A stretch of DNA of 64,000 nt, from positions 1 through 64,000 of IMG/VR virus record IMGVR_UViG_3300032093_000074; one strand, written 5' to 3'. Position numbers and translations under genes: made by a program. Shown piece by piece: positions 7,937-15,686 of this stretch (positions are counted from its first letter, which is position 1; the number at the start of each line of letters is the position of its first letter). The notes beneath the pieces were generated by a model. It searched no databases. It was not told the origin of the DNA and was given only the letters and a program-made list of their open reading frames with translations. Source of the DNA: a virus.

Positions 7937-8571
7937 TGTACCCCGTCCAAAAGTTTCTTATCCCTGGGGAACTAGAAAAGTTCCCGAACGGGGACATCCC
8001 AGCGCATCTCCTGTCCAACATGAAACCTTACGGCCAGTTGTATTGGAAGGCCGGTTGTGCATGGGAGGCGATGCTGGAAGCGGCGAAGGCTGACGGGTTG
8101 GAATACTCCCATGTTGGGATGTTCCGCTCGTTGAAGGAACAAATCTCCCTGTTCGAGTCCCGTTACACGACGAAACCAACGAAACGTGTCCCTCAGGTGA
8201 CCCGCATCTACAAGGGCAAGACGTTCTTCCTGAAAGATGGCATGGCCCCAGCTGGTACACCTGGCACCTCCAAGCACGGCAACGGCTGTGCCTCGGACAT
8301 TGCGGCTCTCATCAACAAGAAGGTTGTCAGCGTCGGCTCCAGCCAAAAGCACGTTGACTGGCTTGTCAAAAACGCCCACCGTTTCGGCTGGTCATGGGAA
8401 GTAGCCGACCCGAAGAACCCCAACTTCGAGATTTGGCACCTCATCTGCTTCGACGCAGACAGTCTCCCCCAAGAAATCTTGAACCGGTCCGTGTCGCAGG
8501 CTGCGAAGATTGCGAAACCTACCCGCAAAGAGAAGAAGGGACGCAAAAACAAGATGGGTGGGGCTGGGTGA
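7933..8571 (+). CDS. M15-family peptidase endolysin (VanY-like)
   Basis: A 212-residue peptidase with the zinc-site pattern of D-alanyl-D-alanine carboxypeptidases: TSKHGNGCASDIA around residue 112-124 (His and Asp ligands) and IWHLI near 173 (third His). It cleaves peptide bonds in murein and is therefore the lysis endolysin. The C-terminus is a Lys-rich tail (RKEKKGRKNKMG). No signal peptide is visible, so it relies on the neighbouring holin. A related but distinct peptidase is at 44,369 in phage B. Confidence 0.85.
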   Translation: MMYPVQKFLIPGELEKFPNGDIPAHLLSNMKPYGQLYWKAGCAWEAMLEAAKADGLEYSHVGMFRSLKEQISLFESRYTTKPTKRVPQVTRIYKGKTFFLKDGMAPAGTPGTSKHGNGCASDIAALINKKVVSVGSSQKHVDWLVKNAHRFGWSWEVADPKNPNFEIWHLICFDADSLPQEILNRSVSQAAKIAKPTRKEKKGRKNKMGGAG

Positions 8572-8572
8572 A

Positions 8573-8689
8573 ATGGGTTCTCGCTTTAGCCGTCTTCTCG
8601 TCGGGGTTTGTGTTGGCACCGTTGCTGCTGTTGTTTACTCTGTTTGTTACCCATCGGAACGATTCGTCCGAGGGATGTGGTACGAGTGA
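8573..8689 (+). CDS. 38-aa single-pass membrane peptide
   Basis: A short reading frame with one hydrophobic helix (LLVGVCVGTVAAVVYSV) and a short charged tail. It starts two bases after the peptidase stop, and its last codons overlap the next start as GTGA, so it fits a tightly packed lysis operon. It could be a holin modulator or spanin-like component; nothing more can be said. Confidence 0.5.
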   Translation: MGSRFSRLLVGVCVGTVAAVVYSVCYPSERFVRGMWYE

Positions 8690-8862
8690 GCGAGGCAATC
8701 ATTGTGGCCACTATCGCTGCGGTGGGCGGCATCTTGGCGGCGCTGTTTCAAGGGATGCGGAAAGAGAACCGTGAAGACCACAATGTTGTGGCCAGCGGGT
8801 TGAACCGTATCGAAACAAAGATAGACACCCACATCCGGGACCATGCGAAAGGCGACCTGTAA
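8686..8862 (+). CDS. Membrane-anchored coiled-coil protein, 58 aa
   Basis: It starts at GTG 8,686 inside the previous stop. Residues 1-20 form a transmembrane helix (IIVATIAAVGGILAALF) and the rest is a charged amphipathic helix (NRIETKIDTHIRDH). The same TM-plus-coil layout follows the peptidase in phage B (44,959), which supports a conserved lysis-associated role, perhaps membrane remodelling. Confidence 0.6.
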   Translation: MSEAIIVATIAAVGGILAALFQGMRKENREDHNVVASGLNRIETKIDTHIRDHAKGDL

Positions 8863-8882
8863 CTGCTACAGTCGCAGGTCCT

Positions 8883-9017
8883 ATGACAGACGCCGAACTT
8901 GAAATCCTCATCAAATACCTGCAAAAAGCGGTCGTCCCAGCCACCGAACACGAAACCTTTCTCCGAGCATTTGAACGTCTCATAGCCTTGAAAAATAAGG
9001 GTTTGCTGGCTGCGTAG
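8883..9017 (+). CDS. Small hypothetical helical protein, 44 aa
   Basis: ATG at 8,883 opens a 44-codon frame (MTDAELEILIKYLQKAV...). It is predicted all-helical with alternating Leu/Ile and charged residues. It lies between the lysis operon and a zinc-ribbon gene. No family is recognised. Confidence 0.5.
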   Translation: MTDAELEILIKYLQKAVVPATEHETFLRAFERLIALKNKGLLAA

Positions 9018-9029
9018 TAGTGTCTAGGT

Positions 9030-9155
9030 ATGACAGACAACAGCTGGCTGTACTGCACCGCATGTGGGACGGCTTGGAAAACCAGTGAATCCCGTTACTG
9101 TTGGGAATGCAAGCAGGAAGGGGAACCCGAATATGACCGAATCGGTGACTCCTGA
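9030..9155 (+). CDS. Zinc-ribbon miniprotein, 41 aa
   Basis: A small protein with two Cys pairs, CTAC near residue 9-12 and CWEC near 24-27, spaced as in a zinc ribbon. It overlaps the next gene by 23 bases in another frame. Such miniproteins usually bind nucleic acid or act as anti-host factors; the role here is unknown. Confidence 0.55.
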   Translation: MTDNSWLYCTACGTAWKTSESRYCWECKQEGEPEYDRIGDS

Positions 9156-9420
9156 ACCTCAACCTGTGCTGGTGAAATGGGCTGACGCCCACGCCGGAAG
9201 CGGGCATTGGGATGAGCTTGACACAGACGATATGGATGAACACATCGTTGTCACAGTCGGCGTGTTGGTGACACAAGATGAAGGTGGCAAACCGAAACAT
9301 TTGACGGTTGCCCAATCGAAATCCCCGGACGGTTTCTACGACCACGTTATCTATATCCCGCAAGGGATGGTGCGGACCGTAACATTCTTGCAACCGTTCA
9401 CAACAGAAATATCTGTGTAG
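9133..9420 (+). CDS. Hypothetical acidic protein, 95 aa
   Basis: A start at ATG 9,133 is supported by GGAAGGGGAA just upstream. The protein is acidic with a central beta-rich part (HIVVTVGVLVTQDEGGKPKH) and a YIPQGMV loop. It is the last gene before the promoter-like region at 9,424. No recognisable family. Confidence 0.6.
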   Translation: MTESVTPEPQPVLVKWADAHAGSGHWDELDTDDMDEHIVVTVGVLVTQDEGGKPKHLTVAQSKSPDGFYDHVIYIPQGMVRTVTFLQPFTTEISV

Positions 9421-9423
9421 GGT

Positions 9424-9455
9424 CCTTGCAGAAGTAACACCCCCTCGTTATAGTG
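9424..9455 (+). promoter_or_regulatory. Promoter-like sequence before the recombination block
   Basis: TTGCAG at about 9,424 and TATAGT at about 9,450 are separated by roughly 20 bases, followed 30 bases later by the exonuclease start with a GAAGGGAATG ribosome site. It is the only clear gap between the lysis and recombination genes, so an early promoter here is reasonable. The spacing is longer than ideal for a sigma-70 type promoter. Confidence 0.4.
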
Positions 9456-9486
9456 TCCGCTAGACCAACTAAACGAAGGGAATGTT

Positions 9487-10449
9487 ATGAGTTTCAAACG
9501 TTATCGCCTAGCCAAACCTGAACACGGAGGCCAAGACTGGCTGAACATCCGGTTCCGTGACGAGAACGGCAACAAGCGCATCAGCGCCTCAGCTGCCGCA
9601 GCCATCTACGGGTTGCACAGGTTCGTCCCACCCGACAAGTTCGCTGCCGAGCTACTGTCCGACATCGCCCCCATCCCAACCGAACCGACTTGGGCTATGA
9701 AACGGGGCAACGACCTTGAACCCATCTGCATCACATGGGTGTCGGAACGTCTCGGCATCGAGTTCTACACCCCTGAAGAAATGTTCTGCTACGACGACCC
9801 ACGGGGCGCACGGCTCATCTCCACTATCGACGGATTTTACGAGGACGGCGACACCCGCAAAATCGTAGAAATCAAAACCTACAACCGTCCGTGGGACCCC
9901 GGCCATTTCTTTGACTACTGGCGCATCCAAGGAATCCAGCAAGCAATCTGCGCAGACACCGACGAAATCACTTGGGGAATCTTTGATGGCTCCCACCAAC
10001 TCCACATCCATGTGCAGGAAGTGTCAGCCGCCGAAAAAGAGGAACACATCGAGAAAGCCTCCGAATGGCTGTCCGCCATCGACATGGGCATGACCCCACC
10101 AGGCGTCACATGGTCTTTCGCCTCCATCCAGGAACGTTACCCCGAACCGGAAACAGACAAGCTGGTGGAGATAGGCGAAGAATACAAGGACCTTGTATCC
10201 CAGTTGAAGCATGTCAAATCGGAACTCAACTCGTACAAAGAACTTGAAGACAAGTTGAAAGCGCAACTGTGCGAACTTATCGGCCCCAACGACGGGGCGA
10301 CCATCGGCGGCAACACTATCGCCACATGGAAAGGGCAAGCCCGCACATCGTTTGATGCGAAAGCTCTCAAAGCCGACCACCCAGAGTTGGCAGAGAAATA
10401 CAGCAAGCAAATCACCGTCCGCACTTTGCTTTTGAAAGGGGCTAAGTAA
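9487..10449 (+). CDS. YqaJ/lambda-exonuclease-type recombination nuclease
   Basis: A 320-residue PD-(D/E)XK nuclease. GNDLEP near 78, the acidic STIDGF near 117, and the catalytic EIKTY near 134 with a downstream Gln-rich helix (IQGIQQAIC) match viral YqaJ-type exonucleases. These enzymes resect double-stranded ends so that an annealing protein can act. The C-terminal third is a coiled coil (LVSQLKHVKSELNSYKELE) plus a small domain. Its stop overlaps the start of the annealing-protein gene (TAATG), giving the usual exonuclease/annealase pair. Confidence 0.85.
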   Translation: MSFKRYRLAKPEHGGQDWLNIRFRDENGNKRISASAAAAIYGLHRFVPPDKFAAELLSDIAPIPTEPTWAMKRGNDLEPICITWVSERLGIEFYTPEEMFCYDDPRGARLISTIDGFYEDGDTRKIVEIKTYNRPWDPGHFFDYWRIQGIQQAICADTDEITWGIFDGSHQLHIHVQEVSAAEKEEHIEKASEWLSAIDMGMTPPGVTWSFASIQERYPEPETDKLVEIGEEYKDLVSQLKHVKSELNSYKELEDKLKAQLCELIGPNDGATIGGNTIATWKGQARTSFDAKALKADHPELAEKYSKQITVRTLLLKGAK

Positions 10450-11093
10450 TGGAAGAAAACAACAGTAAACAACTTCTGCAAGTGTTGAAAGACCACGCAG
10501 TACCGGACCCGAAGATTGTTGGCAAACTCCCGAAAGGGAACATGCAACTCGACTTCGTTGGCCATGCCGACATCACCCGGCTCTTGATTGAGATTGACCC
10601 GACATGGCGTTGGGTCCCTATCGCCTGGGACGAGGGCCGACCCAAGGTTCATGTTGAGAACGGGATGGCAACCATGTGGGGGGAACTCCAGTTGCTCGGC
10701 CATGCCCGTCTAGGTGTCGGCTCGGTGCGGGCAGACAAAGCAGATTTGGACAAGGAACTTGTCTCCGATTTTCTGCGCAACGCCGCCATGCGATTCGGCA
10801 TCTGCCTGTCCCTGTGGACGAAGCAAGAGTGGGAAGATTTGGGTGGCAAACCCGAACCGCAGAAGCAGGTCGGCTCGAAAGCGAAACCGGCACCGAAACC
10901 GGAGCAGACTGACGGAAACCTGTCTGACCAGCAACGCAAACAGTTCGAGAAAGCCTGCACCGACAGCGGACTCTCATTCATGCTTGTCGCTGCGAACGCC
11001 CAGGTTGACTGGGATAAGCCTGTCCCCGCATCACAACTGCCTGCGCTCCGTGCCGCATACAAGGAACTTCTAGAGTTCAGGGAATCTGAGTGA
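10449..11093 (+). CDS. Single-strand annealing protein, Rad52/Erf-like
   Basis: A 214-residue protein. Residues 30-135 contain GHADITRLLIEIDP, a strand-rich middle (GELQLLGHARLGVGSV) and DFLRNAAMRFGICLSLW. This last motif matches the helix of Rad52-fold phage annealing proteins. A basic, Pro-rich linker (PEPQKQVGSKAKPAPKPEQ) leads to a small helical C-terminal domain. Translational coupling to the exonuclease supports the role of annealing resected DNA. The exact subfamily is uncertain. Confidence 0.65.
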   Translation: MEENNSKQLLQVLKDHAVPDPKIVGKLPKGNMQLDFVGHADITRLLIEIDPTWRWVPIAWDEGRPKVHVENGMATMWGELQLLGHARLGVGSVRADKADLDKELVSDFLRNAAMRFGICLSLWTKQEWEDLGGKPEPQKQVGSKAKPAPKPEQTDGNLSDQQRKQFEKACTDSGLSFMLVAANAQVDWDKPVPASQLPALRAAYKELLEFRESE

Positions 11094-11425
11094 GTGTCAA
11101 CAGGGGGCGGGGCACAGCGTTCGAAACGCTCGTTGTTCGGTTCCTGCAATCTAAAGGCTGGATTCATGCAGAGCGCCGCGCCCTCCACGGCACCCTGGAT
11201 AAAGGTGACATCACCGGAACCGGCCCGCTGGTGTGGGAATGCAAAAACCACAAGACACTTGACATCTCCGGCTGGTTGAAAGAAACCGAACAGGAACGGC
11301 AGAACGCTAAAGCGGACCACGGCATTCTTGTTGTGAAACGACGCTCCTACGGGGAACCTTCAGACCAGTACGCCATCATGCGGCTAGACGATTTATGTAA
11401 CCTTTTGAAGGAAGCGGGATACTGA
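11090..11425 (+). CDS. Holliday-junction resolvase-like nuclease
   Basis: A 111-residue protein with an archaeal Hjc-like PD-(D/E)XK core: RGTAFETLVVRFLQSKGW at the N-terminus, then GDITG near 39 and the catalytic WECKN near 50. It begins at a GTG overlapping the annealase stop (GTGA). It probably resolves recombination or replication intermediates before packaging. Length and motif order fit; the family name is inferred. Confidence 0.7.
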   Translation: MSVNRGRGTAFETLVVRFLQSKGWIHAERRALHGTLDKGDITGTGPLVWECKNHKTLDISGWLKETEQERQNAKADHGILVVKRRSYGEPSDQYAIMRLDDLCNLLKEAGY

Positions 11426-11721
11426 TGCGTTGGAAACCGATACAAACAGGCGGGTCAACCCAATGCGACACCTGCCCCGAAGTGGTGGGCTTGCGCCGCA
11501 CCGTCGAATCGTTGCAGGTTCTTGTGTCCGAAGTGAAACGCCCCGACGTTAGCGCCGAGCTGTACAACGAAATGGGTGAGCGGTGGACCGAGGCTGTGTT
11601 GGAAGCGAAACGGTGGCGTGAGATTGCCGATGCTTTGTACACCCATTTGCCTTGGGGCACATCTGCTGGCGCTGGTGATGCTCGACGCAAATACAACAAG
11701 GCGGTGGCTGATGAGCGGTAA
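11425..11721 (+). CDS. Hypothetical protein with CxxC, 98 aa
   Basis: The N-terminus has a single CDTC pair and the rest is helical (LRRTVESLQVLVSEVKR). Start and previous stop overlap by one base. A short related helical pattern (ERWxEAVLEAKRWREIADAL) recurs in the genes at 11,872 and 12,092, suggesting these three are distant paralogues. Confidence 0.55.
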   Translation: MRWKPIQTGGSTQCDTCPEVVGLRRTVESLQVLVSEVKRPDVSAELYNEMGERWTEAVLEAKRWREIADALYTHLPWGTSAGAGDARRKYNKAVADER

Positions 11722-11875
11722 CGAATACAACCCGTGGGTGGTCACCCATGAAGACGGCTCGCAGACATTGTTGAGCATTTTTGTGGAGGACGGCGAGATT
11801 ACTGCGGTGCAGTATGCGACCCGCTCCGACAGGTGGGGTTCCTGGGGGGTTCCTGAGGATGCGGTGAAAGGATGA
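11711..11875 (+). CDS. Hypothetical protein, 54 aa
   Basis: ATG at 11,711 lies inside the end of the previous gene. The product is small, acidic and beta-rich (NPWVVTHEDGSQTLLSIFVE). It ends overlapping the next start (ATGA). Unknown function. Confidence 0.5.
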   Translation: MSGNEYNPWVVTHEDGSQTLLSIFVEDGEITAVQYATRSDRWGSWGVPEDAVKG

Positions 11876-12117
11876 CCGACGACATTGTGAAGTACTTGCG
11901 TTTGAGTAGAACACGGTTCAACCGCCACGCTGAAGCCGCCGACGAGATTGAACGGCTGCTGGCACAAGTTGAACGCTGGAAAGAAATAGCAAACAACCTT
12001 CTCATCGCTGGCGAATACCAGCTGGATAAGCTGACAGGCGGGGCAAGCAAAAAAGACCTGCACCCAATGTGGGTTATCGCATGGGAAGAACATGACAAGG
12101 CGGTGCGTGGTGATTGA
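11872..12117 (+). CDS. Hypothetical helical protein, 81 aa
   Basis: It contains AADEIERLLAQVERWKEIANN, a long amphipathic helix like those in the neighbouring small genes, followed by a LHPMWVIAWEEHD segment. It is coupled by ATGA to the gene before. Function unknown. Confidence 0.55.
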   Translation: MTDDIVKYLRLSRTRFNRHAEAADEIERLLAQVERWKEIANNLLIAGEYQLDKLTGGASKKDLHPMWVIAWEEHDKAVRGD

Positions 12118-12394
12118 CGACGCAAGAAGGGTTTCTGAAACCCTAGGCACTGGACAGCATATTGATGCTCCGTTTGGCGGAACCGTGAAAGATGTTCATG
12201 CATCATGTCGTGATGAGATTGAACGCCTACGGGAAGACCGTGACTGGTGGAAAAACGTAGCAACAGACCTGTTTTGGGCAGACAGCCCATGCAACTGCCC
12301 TGCCTGCGACCAAATCAGAGACAAAATCCGAGACGATTTGGACATCAAAAAGTACACCGTCCACAAAGAAAGCGATGCGTATGGCGATAGGTAG
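12092..12394 (+). CDS. Hypothetical protein with Cys pair, 100 aa
   Basis: ATG 12,092 (GGGAAGAA upstream) or the internal GTG codons at 12,107/12,110 could be the start. The helix DEIERLREDRDWWKNVATDLF resembles its two neighbours, and CNCPAC near 73-78 may bind a metal. Unknown role in the early region. Confidence 0.5.
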   Translation: MTRRCVVIDDARRVSETLGTGQHIDAPFGGTVKDVHASCRDEIERLREDRDWWKNVATDLFWADSPCNCPACDQIRDKIRDDLDIKKYTVHKESDAYGDR

Positions 12395-12551
12395 CGGCGC
12401 AGAAATCGGCATCGTCTTCGGCCAATGGAAAGACATGACCCCAACAGACCGAGACATATGGTGCGCCACCTTCCGAGACAGGTTCGGAGACAATCTGCTG
12501 AAAGGCTATGCAACCCTCGCATACCCCAAAAGGGAACAGGAAAACGACTGA
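12375..12551 (+). CDS. Hypothetical protein, 58 aa
   Basis: This frame starts inside the previous gene and ends with TGATG overlapping the next start. It is rich in aromatic residues (VFGQWKDMTPTDRDIWCATF), consistent with a small folded protein. No family recognised. Confidence 0.45.
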   Translation: MRMAIGSGAEIGIVFGQWKDMTPTDRDIWCATFRDRFGDNLLKGYATLAYPKREQEND

Positions 12552-12973
12552 TGCCATACAACCCGCAACACGACATCCCAGCACACAACTTCAAAAAAGA
12601 CTTGGAATACGGTGAGCAAGGCGAACAAATCGTCCACCAGTTCCTCACCGCCCTACACGACGGGTCTTTCGAAGTGAAACGGGACCGCTACCGCAACGGC
12701 CGAATGGTCATAGAAACCCACCAAAACCCACGGGGCGAAGGCTGGAAACCATCCGGCATCAACGTCACCGAAGCATCCTGGTGGGTGTACCTGTTCTCCG
12801 ACGACGCCTTCATCATCGTCTCCGTGCAACGAATCAAAAACTTCCTGAAACGCCACGGATTCGACGACATAGAGAAACGTGTCATGGCTGCAACCGGAGA
12901 CAACCCAGCTAAAGGGTTCCTTCTGTTCCCGAAACATGTACAGGACCTGCTGGTCAACGAACTATACGACTAG
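12551..12973 (+). CDS. Nuclease-like hypothetical protein, 140 aa
   Basis: A 140-residue protein whose centre (GSFEVKRDRY...ETHQNP...WKPSGINVT, then WWVYLFSDD) has the Glu-x-Lys and downstream acidic/aromatic pattern of PD-(D/E)XK-type phage endonucleases. It sits among recombination genes, which fits. Catalytic residues are not assigned with certainty, and it could be a non-catalytic relative. Confidence 0.5.
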   Translation: MPYNPQHDIPAHNFKKDLEYGEQGEQIVHQFLTALHDGSFEVKRDRYRNGRMVIETHQNPRGEGWKPSGINVTEASWWVYLFSDDAFIIVSVQRIKNFLKRHGFDDIEKRVMAATGDNPAKGFLLFPKHVQDLLVNELYD

Positions 12974-13050
12974 ACTCACCTAACCCGTCCCAACAAGGAG
13001 GCACAGCCACGAAAAACACCACCTAATGCCAAAACTGAAAGGAGAACATC

Positions 13051-13500
13051 ATGCGCAAATCGGCGCTCTTGGCATCCATCATCATTATCAGTCTCGCCCC
13101 CACCCGTGTGGAGGCCAAACCAAACATCCCGGAACCATGCCGGAAATACGTCAACATGGCACTCGAAGTAGGTTTCCGAAGGGGCGAACTACCAGAACTG
13201 TTCCGTCTCGCTATGCGTGAATCCAGGTGCATACCGCACAACAAAGGACTCAACAAGCGGGCAGACGGCTCTGTATGGTCAACCGATATGGGGTTGCTCC
13301 AAATTAATAATTACAGTTGGGTGACCTATCTACGGGGACTCAACATCATCAAAAGTAGCGAAGACCTTCTAAATGCACGAACCAACCTGCGGGCTGCGTT
13401 AGCATTAGTGAAATATTCGGAGAAGAAAGGGTACTCGAAATGGCATCAATGGCGGACCGGAAATCCGAATGGTTCTGCCGGAGTTGCGGCCAAAGGATAA
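13051..13500 (+). CDS. Secreted lysozyme/transglycosylase-like protein
   Basis: A 149-residue protein with a signal peptide (about 1-22, cleavage after VEA) followed by a goose-lysozyme/SLT-like core. AMRESRC near 53 gives the catalytic-type Glu, and DGSVWSTDMGLLQINNYSW near 72-90 is the matching second motif. AAGGAGAACATC precedes the start. It cleaves or binds murein glycan outside the membrane. It lies between recombination genes and SSB rather than in the lysis operon, and phage B keeps the same protein in the same setting (57,642). Confidence 0.75.
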   Translation: MRKSALLASIIIISLAPTRVEAKPNIPEPCRKYVNMALEVGFRRGELPELFRLAMRESRCIPHNKGLNKRADGSVWSTDMGLLQINNYSWVTYLRGLNIIKSSEDLLNARTNLRAALALVKYSEKKGYSKWHQWRTGNPNGSAGVAAKG

Positions 13501-13597
13501 CCCTCTTTATCAAACCGTTGGAACCACCACACCATCTCTGCCAAAAGAGACTCAACAGAAACCTTCCGCTACAGCTGAAGGGGAAAGAAGAAACAGA

Positions 13598-13993
13598 ATG
13601 AACAACATCACCATCATCGGCAACGTCGGCAAACAGCCCGAACTGCGGTACACAGGCTCCCAAATGGCTGTGTGCGAGTTCACCGTAGCCACCACCCGAG
13701 GCAAAGACGACAAGAAACAAACCACCTGGCACAACGTCACATGCTTCGGCAAACTGGCAGAAAACGTGGCAGGGTCCCTCGCTAAAGGCAACCGTGTCAT
13801 CGTCGTCGGACGTATCGACATCACGACCAGCGAAAAAAACGATGTCAAAAAGACATACACCAAGATTGTGGCCGAAAACGTCGGCATGGACATGACCTAC
13901 GACATCGTTCTCATCGACAAGTCGGAGCAGGTTGTGAAACAGGTCGCCAAAACCTTCGGCGGCACCATCCTTGACGACGAGGAAGCGTTCTAA
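13598..13993 (+). CDS. ssb: Single-stranded DNA-binding protein
   Basis: A 131-residue OB-fold protein: NNITIIGNVGKQPELRYT at the start, FTVATTRG near 28, and WHNVTCFGKLAENV near 45 are diagnostic of bacterial-type SSB. The C-terminus ends in an acidic tip (DDEEAF), as in SSBs that recruit partner proteins. It coats single strands during replication and recombination. Start chosen at the first ATG giving the canonical N-terminus. Confidence 0.92.
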   Translation: MNNITIIGNVGKQPELRYTGSQMAVCEFTVATTRGKDDKKQTTWHNVTCFGKLAENVAGSLAKGNRVIVVGRIDITTSEKNDVKKTYTKIVAENVGMDMTYDIVLIDKSEQVVKQVAKTFGGTILDDEEAF

Positions 13994-13995
13994 CC

Positions 13996-14280
13996 ATGAC
14001 CGTTTTGAAGGGGGCCGAAATCCTGGGTGAAGCACACCAGCTCATCACCGGTCCAAGACAACAACAATACGCACACCCGTACGAGGACTACAGCAAAGTT
14101 GTGGACATCTTCTACGGGCTAACCGGCGTCCGTCTCACCGTCCATGAAGCACTCTGTTTCATGGTGTCAGTCAAAATGGCACGGCTACGCACAGCCGTGG
14201 AACGTGGAGGCTGGCACCATGATTCGCTGGTGGACGCCATCGGATATTTGGGGTGCATCAACATGGTGGAGAAACGATGA
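13996..14280 (+). CDS. DUF6378-like phage protein
   Basis: A 94-residue helical protein: EILGEAHQLITGPRQQQY, then HPYEDYSKVVDIF, CFMVSVKMARL and DSLVDAIGYLGC. This order matches the DUF6378-type family common in phages, whose all-alpha shape resembles MazG-like nucleotide enzymes. Activity is not established. Its stop overlaps the methyltransferase start (ATGA). Confidence 0.65.
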   Translation: MTVLKGAEILGEAHQLITGPRQQQYAHPYEDYSKVVDIFYGLTGVRLTVHEALCFMVSVKMARLRTAVERGGWHHDSLVDAIGYLGCINMVEKR

Positions 14281-15553
14281 GATTCGGAAGTTTGTTCGCA
14301 GGAGTAGGCGGATTCGATATCGGGTTGGAAGCAGCCGGATGGGAATGCGCATGGCAAGTCGAATGGGACAAACATTGCCAACAAACACTTCAACACCATT
14401 GGCCGGACGTACCGAAATGGTGGGATGTGTCCGACGTAAACGGTGCAGAACTACCACCGGTAGACGTCATCACGTTCGGTTCACCATGCCAAGACCTGTC
14501 TGTCGCAGGCAAAAGGGCAGGTCTAGACGGCGGACGTTCCAACCTATTTTTTGAAGCAACAAGAATCATCAAGGAGATGCGAGATGCAACAAACGGAACC
14601 TATCCAAGATGGGCTATTTGGGAGAACGTACCAGGAGCCTTATCCAGCAACAACGGTGCAGACTTTGAGAGGGTCCTCGAAGAAATGGTTGACCTCGGGG
14701 GTCATCACATCGAATGGAGCATCCTTGATGCGCAGTTCTTCGGAGTCCCCTAACGGCGTAGACGAGTGTTCGTCCTCGCTTGTTTCGATGCTTCAATCCT
14801 CCAACGAGGTGGCAGACCGGTACTTGCTGTCGGGGAAAGCCGCAGAAGGAATCCTGCGAAGGGCAAACAAGCGGGGCAAAACACTTCCCCCACAACTCCA
14901 GCAGGCTTTGGAGATAGTGGTTTTGCACGGTGGCAGGAACGGGAAGTAACAGTCACACTCGCAGCCCGAGACTACAAATCCCCCAACACGGTTGTTGTTG
15001 AAGAACAATGGCCAGCTGGGACAACAGAAGACGACGTTCTCGCCACCTCTATATGCAGCAAATGGGCTAAAGGCACAGGCGGACCGTCAGGGAGCGAATA
15101 TTACAACCTGGTGGTGGACAGCCATGTGGTTCACGAAAAGTAGGCGTGCCCAAAATGTTGACGATTACGAAACATGGAATATGGGGGGGGGTGTCACCGA
15201 CATTGAACGCTTTTGACAACACCGGGGATAGCCGTGCAACCGTCCTCATCATTGATGGGACCCGTGTCAACGATGTCCGAATCTACGACGACGAAATCAC
15301 CCCATGCTTGAAAAACAGGATGGGGACAGGAGGCAACAACGTGCCACTCATACAGGAGCAAGAAATGCAAGTACGCAGACTCACCCCCGTCGAATGTGAA
15401 CGACTCATGGGATGGCCCGACAACCACACACTCCCCCGAGCAGACGGCAAAACAAACAGCGACACCACCCGCTACAAAATGTGCGGCAACGGAGTCGCAT
15501 CACCAGTAGCCCAATGGATAGCAGAACAAATCAACAATGCAGAACATCTGTGA
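14277..15553 (+). pseudogene. C5-cytosine DNA methyltransferase, broken by three lesions
   Basis: The locus encodes a Dcm-type enzyme: motif I FAGVGGFDIG at the start, motif IV FGSPCQDLSVAG near 67 with the catalytic Cys, motif VI WENVPG near 125, motif VIII before QRRRRVFV, and the C-terminal LTPVECERLMGWPD and YKMCGNGV. TAA at 14,751 replaces the Gln codon of motif VIII. The frame then shifts in an A run near 15,136 and again in a nine-G run at 15,184-15,192; removing one base from each run restores a continuous protein (VDDYETWNMGG-VSPTLNAFD). The product from 14,277 would stop at residue 158 and should be inactive. Sequencing error could explain the indels but less easily the substitution. 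Confidence 0.8.
14584..14949 (+). CDS. Intact gene overlapping the methyltransferase in another frame
   Basis: A 121-residue protein read one base out of phase with the methyltransferase. It has its own ribosome site (AAGGAG at 14,571, seven bases before ATG) and a conserved-looking C-terminus: DRYLLSGKAAEGILRRANKR followed by GKTLPPQLQQALE. From memory, phage proteins with the LSxKAxxGILRRAxxRGKxLPxxL signature occur beside phage methyltransferases. The nonsense change that kills the methyltransferase is silent here (Pro CCC to CCT), and both frameshifts lie downstream of this stop. Function unknown. Confidence 0.65.
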   Translation: MQQTEPIQDGLFGRTYQEPYPATTVQTLRGSSKKWLTSGVITSNGASLMRSSSESPNGVDECSSSLVSMLQSSNEVADRYLLSGKAAEGILRRANKRGKTLPPQLQQALEIVVLHGGRNGK

Positions 15554-15686
15554 CCATTGCGGAACCGTCAACCTCGCCCTCACAACCTGGACACGGCAAC
15601 AAATCGAAGGATGCGAATGCGGATGCCACCAAGCACAGGCATACCGGATAGCGAAAAAAACCAAATCAAAGAAATGGAAAAAATGA
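15537..15686 (+). CDS. Zinc-ribbon miniprotein, 49 aa
   Basis: MQNICDHCG opens with a CxxC pair, and CECGC near 34-38 supplies the second metal-binding cluster; the tail is Lys-rich (KKTKSKKWKK). It overlaps the end of the methyltransferase remnant and ends as ATGA over the first WhiB start. It probably binds nucleic acid. Confidence 0.55.
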   Translation: MQNICDHCGTVNLALTTWTRQQIEGCECGCHQAQAYRIAKKTKSKKWKK

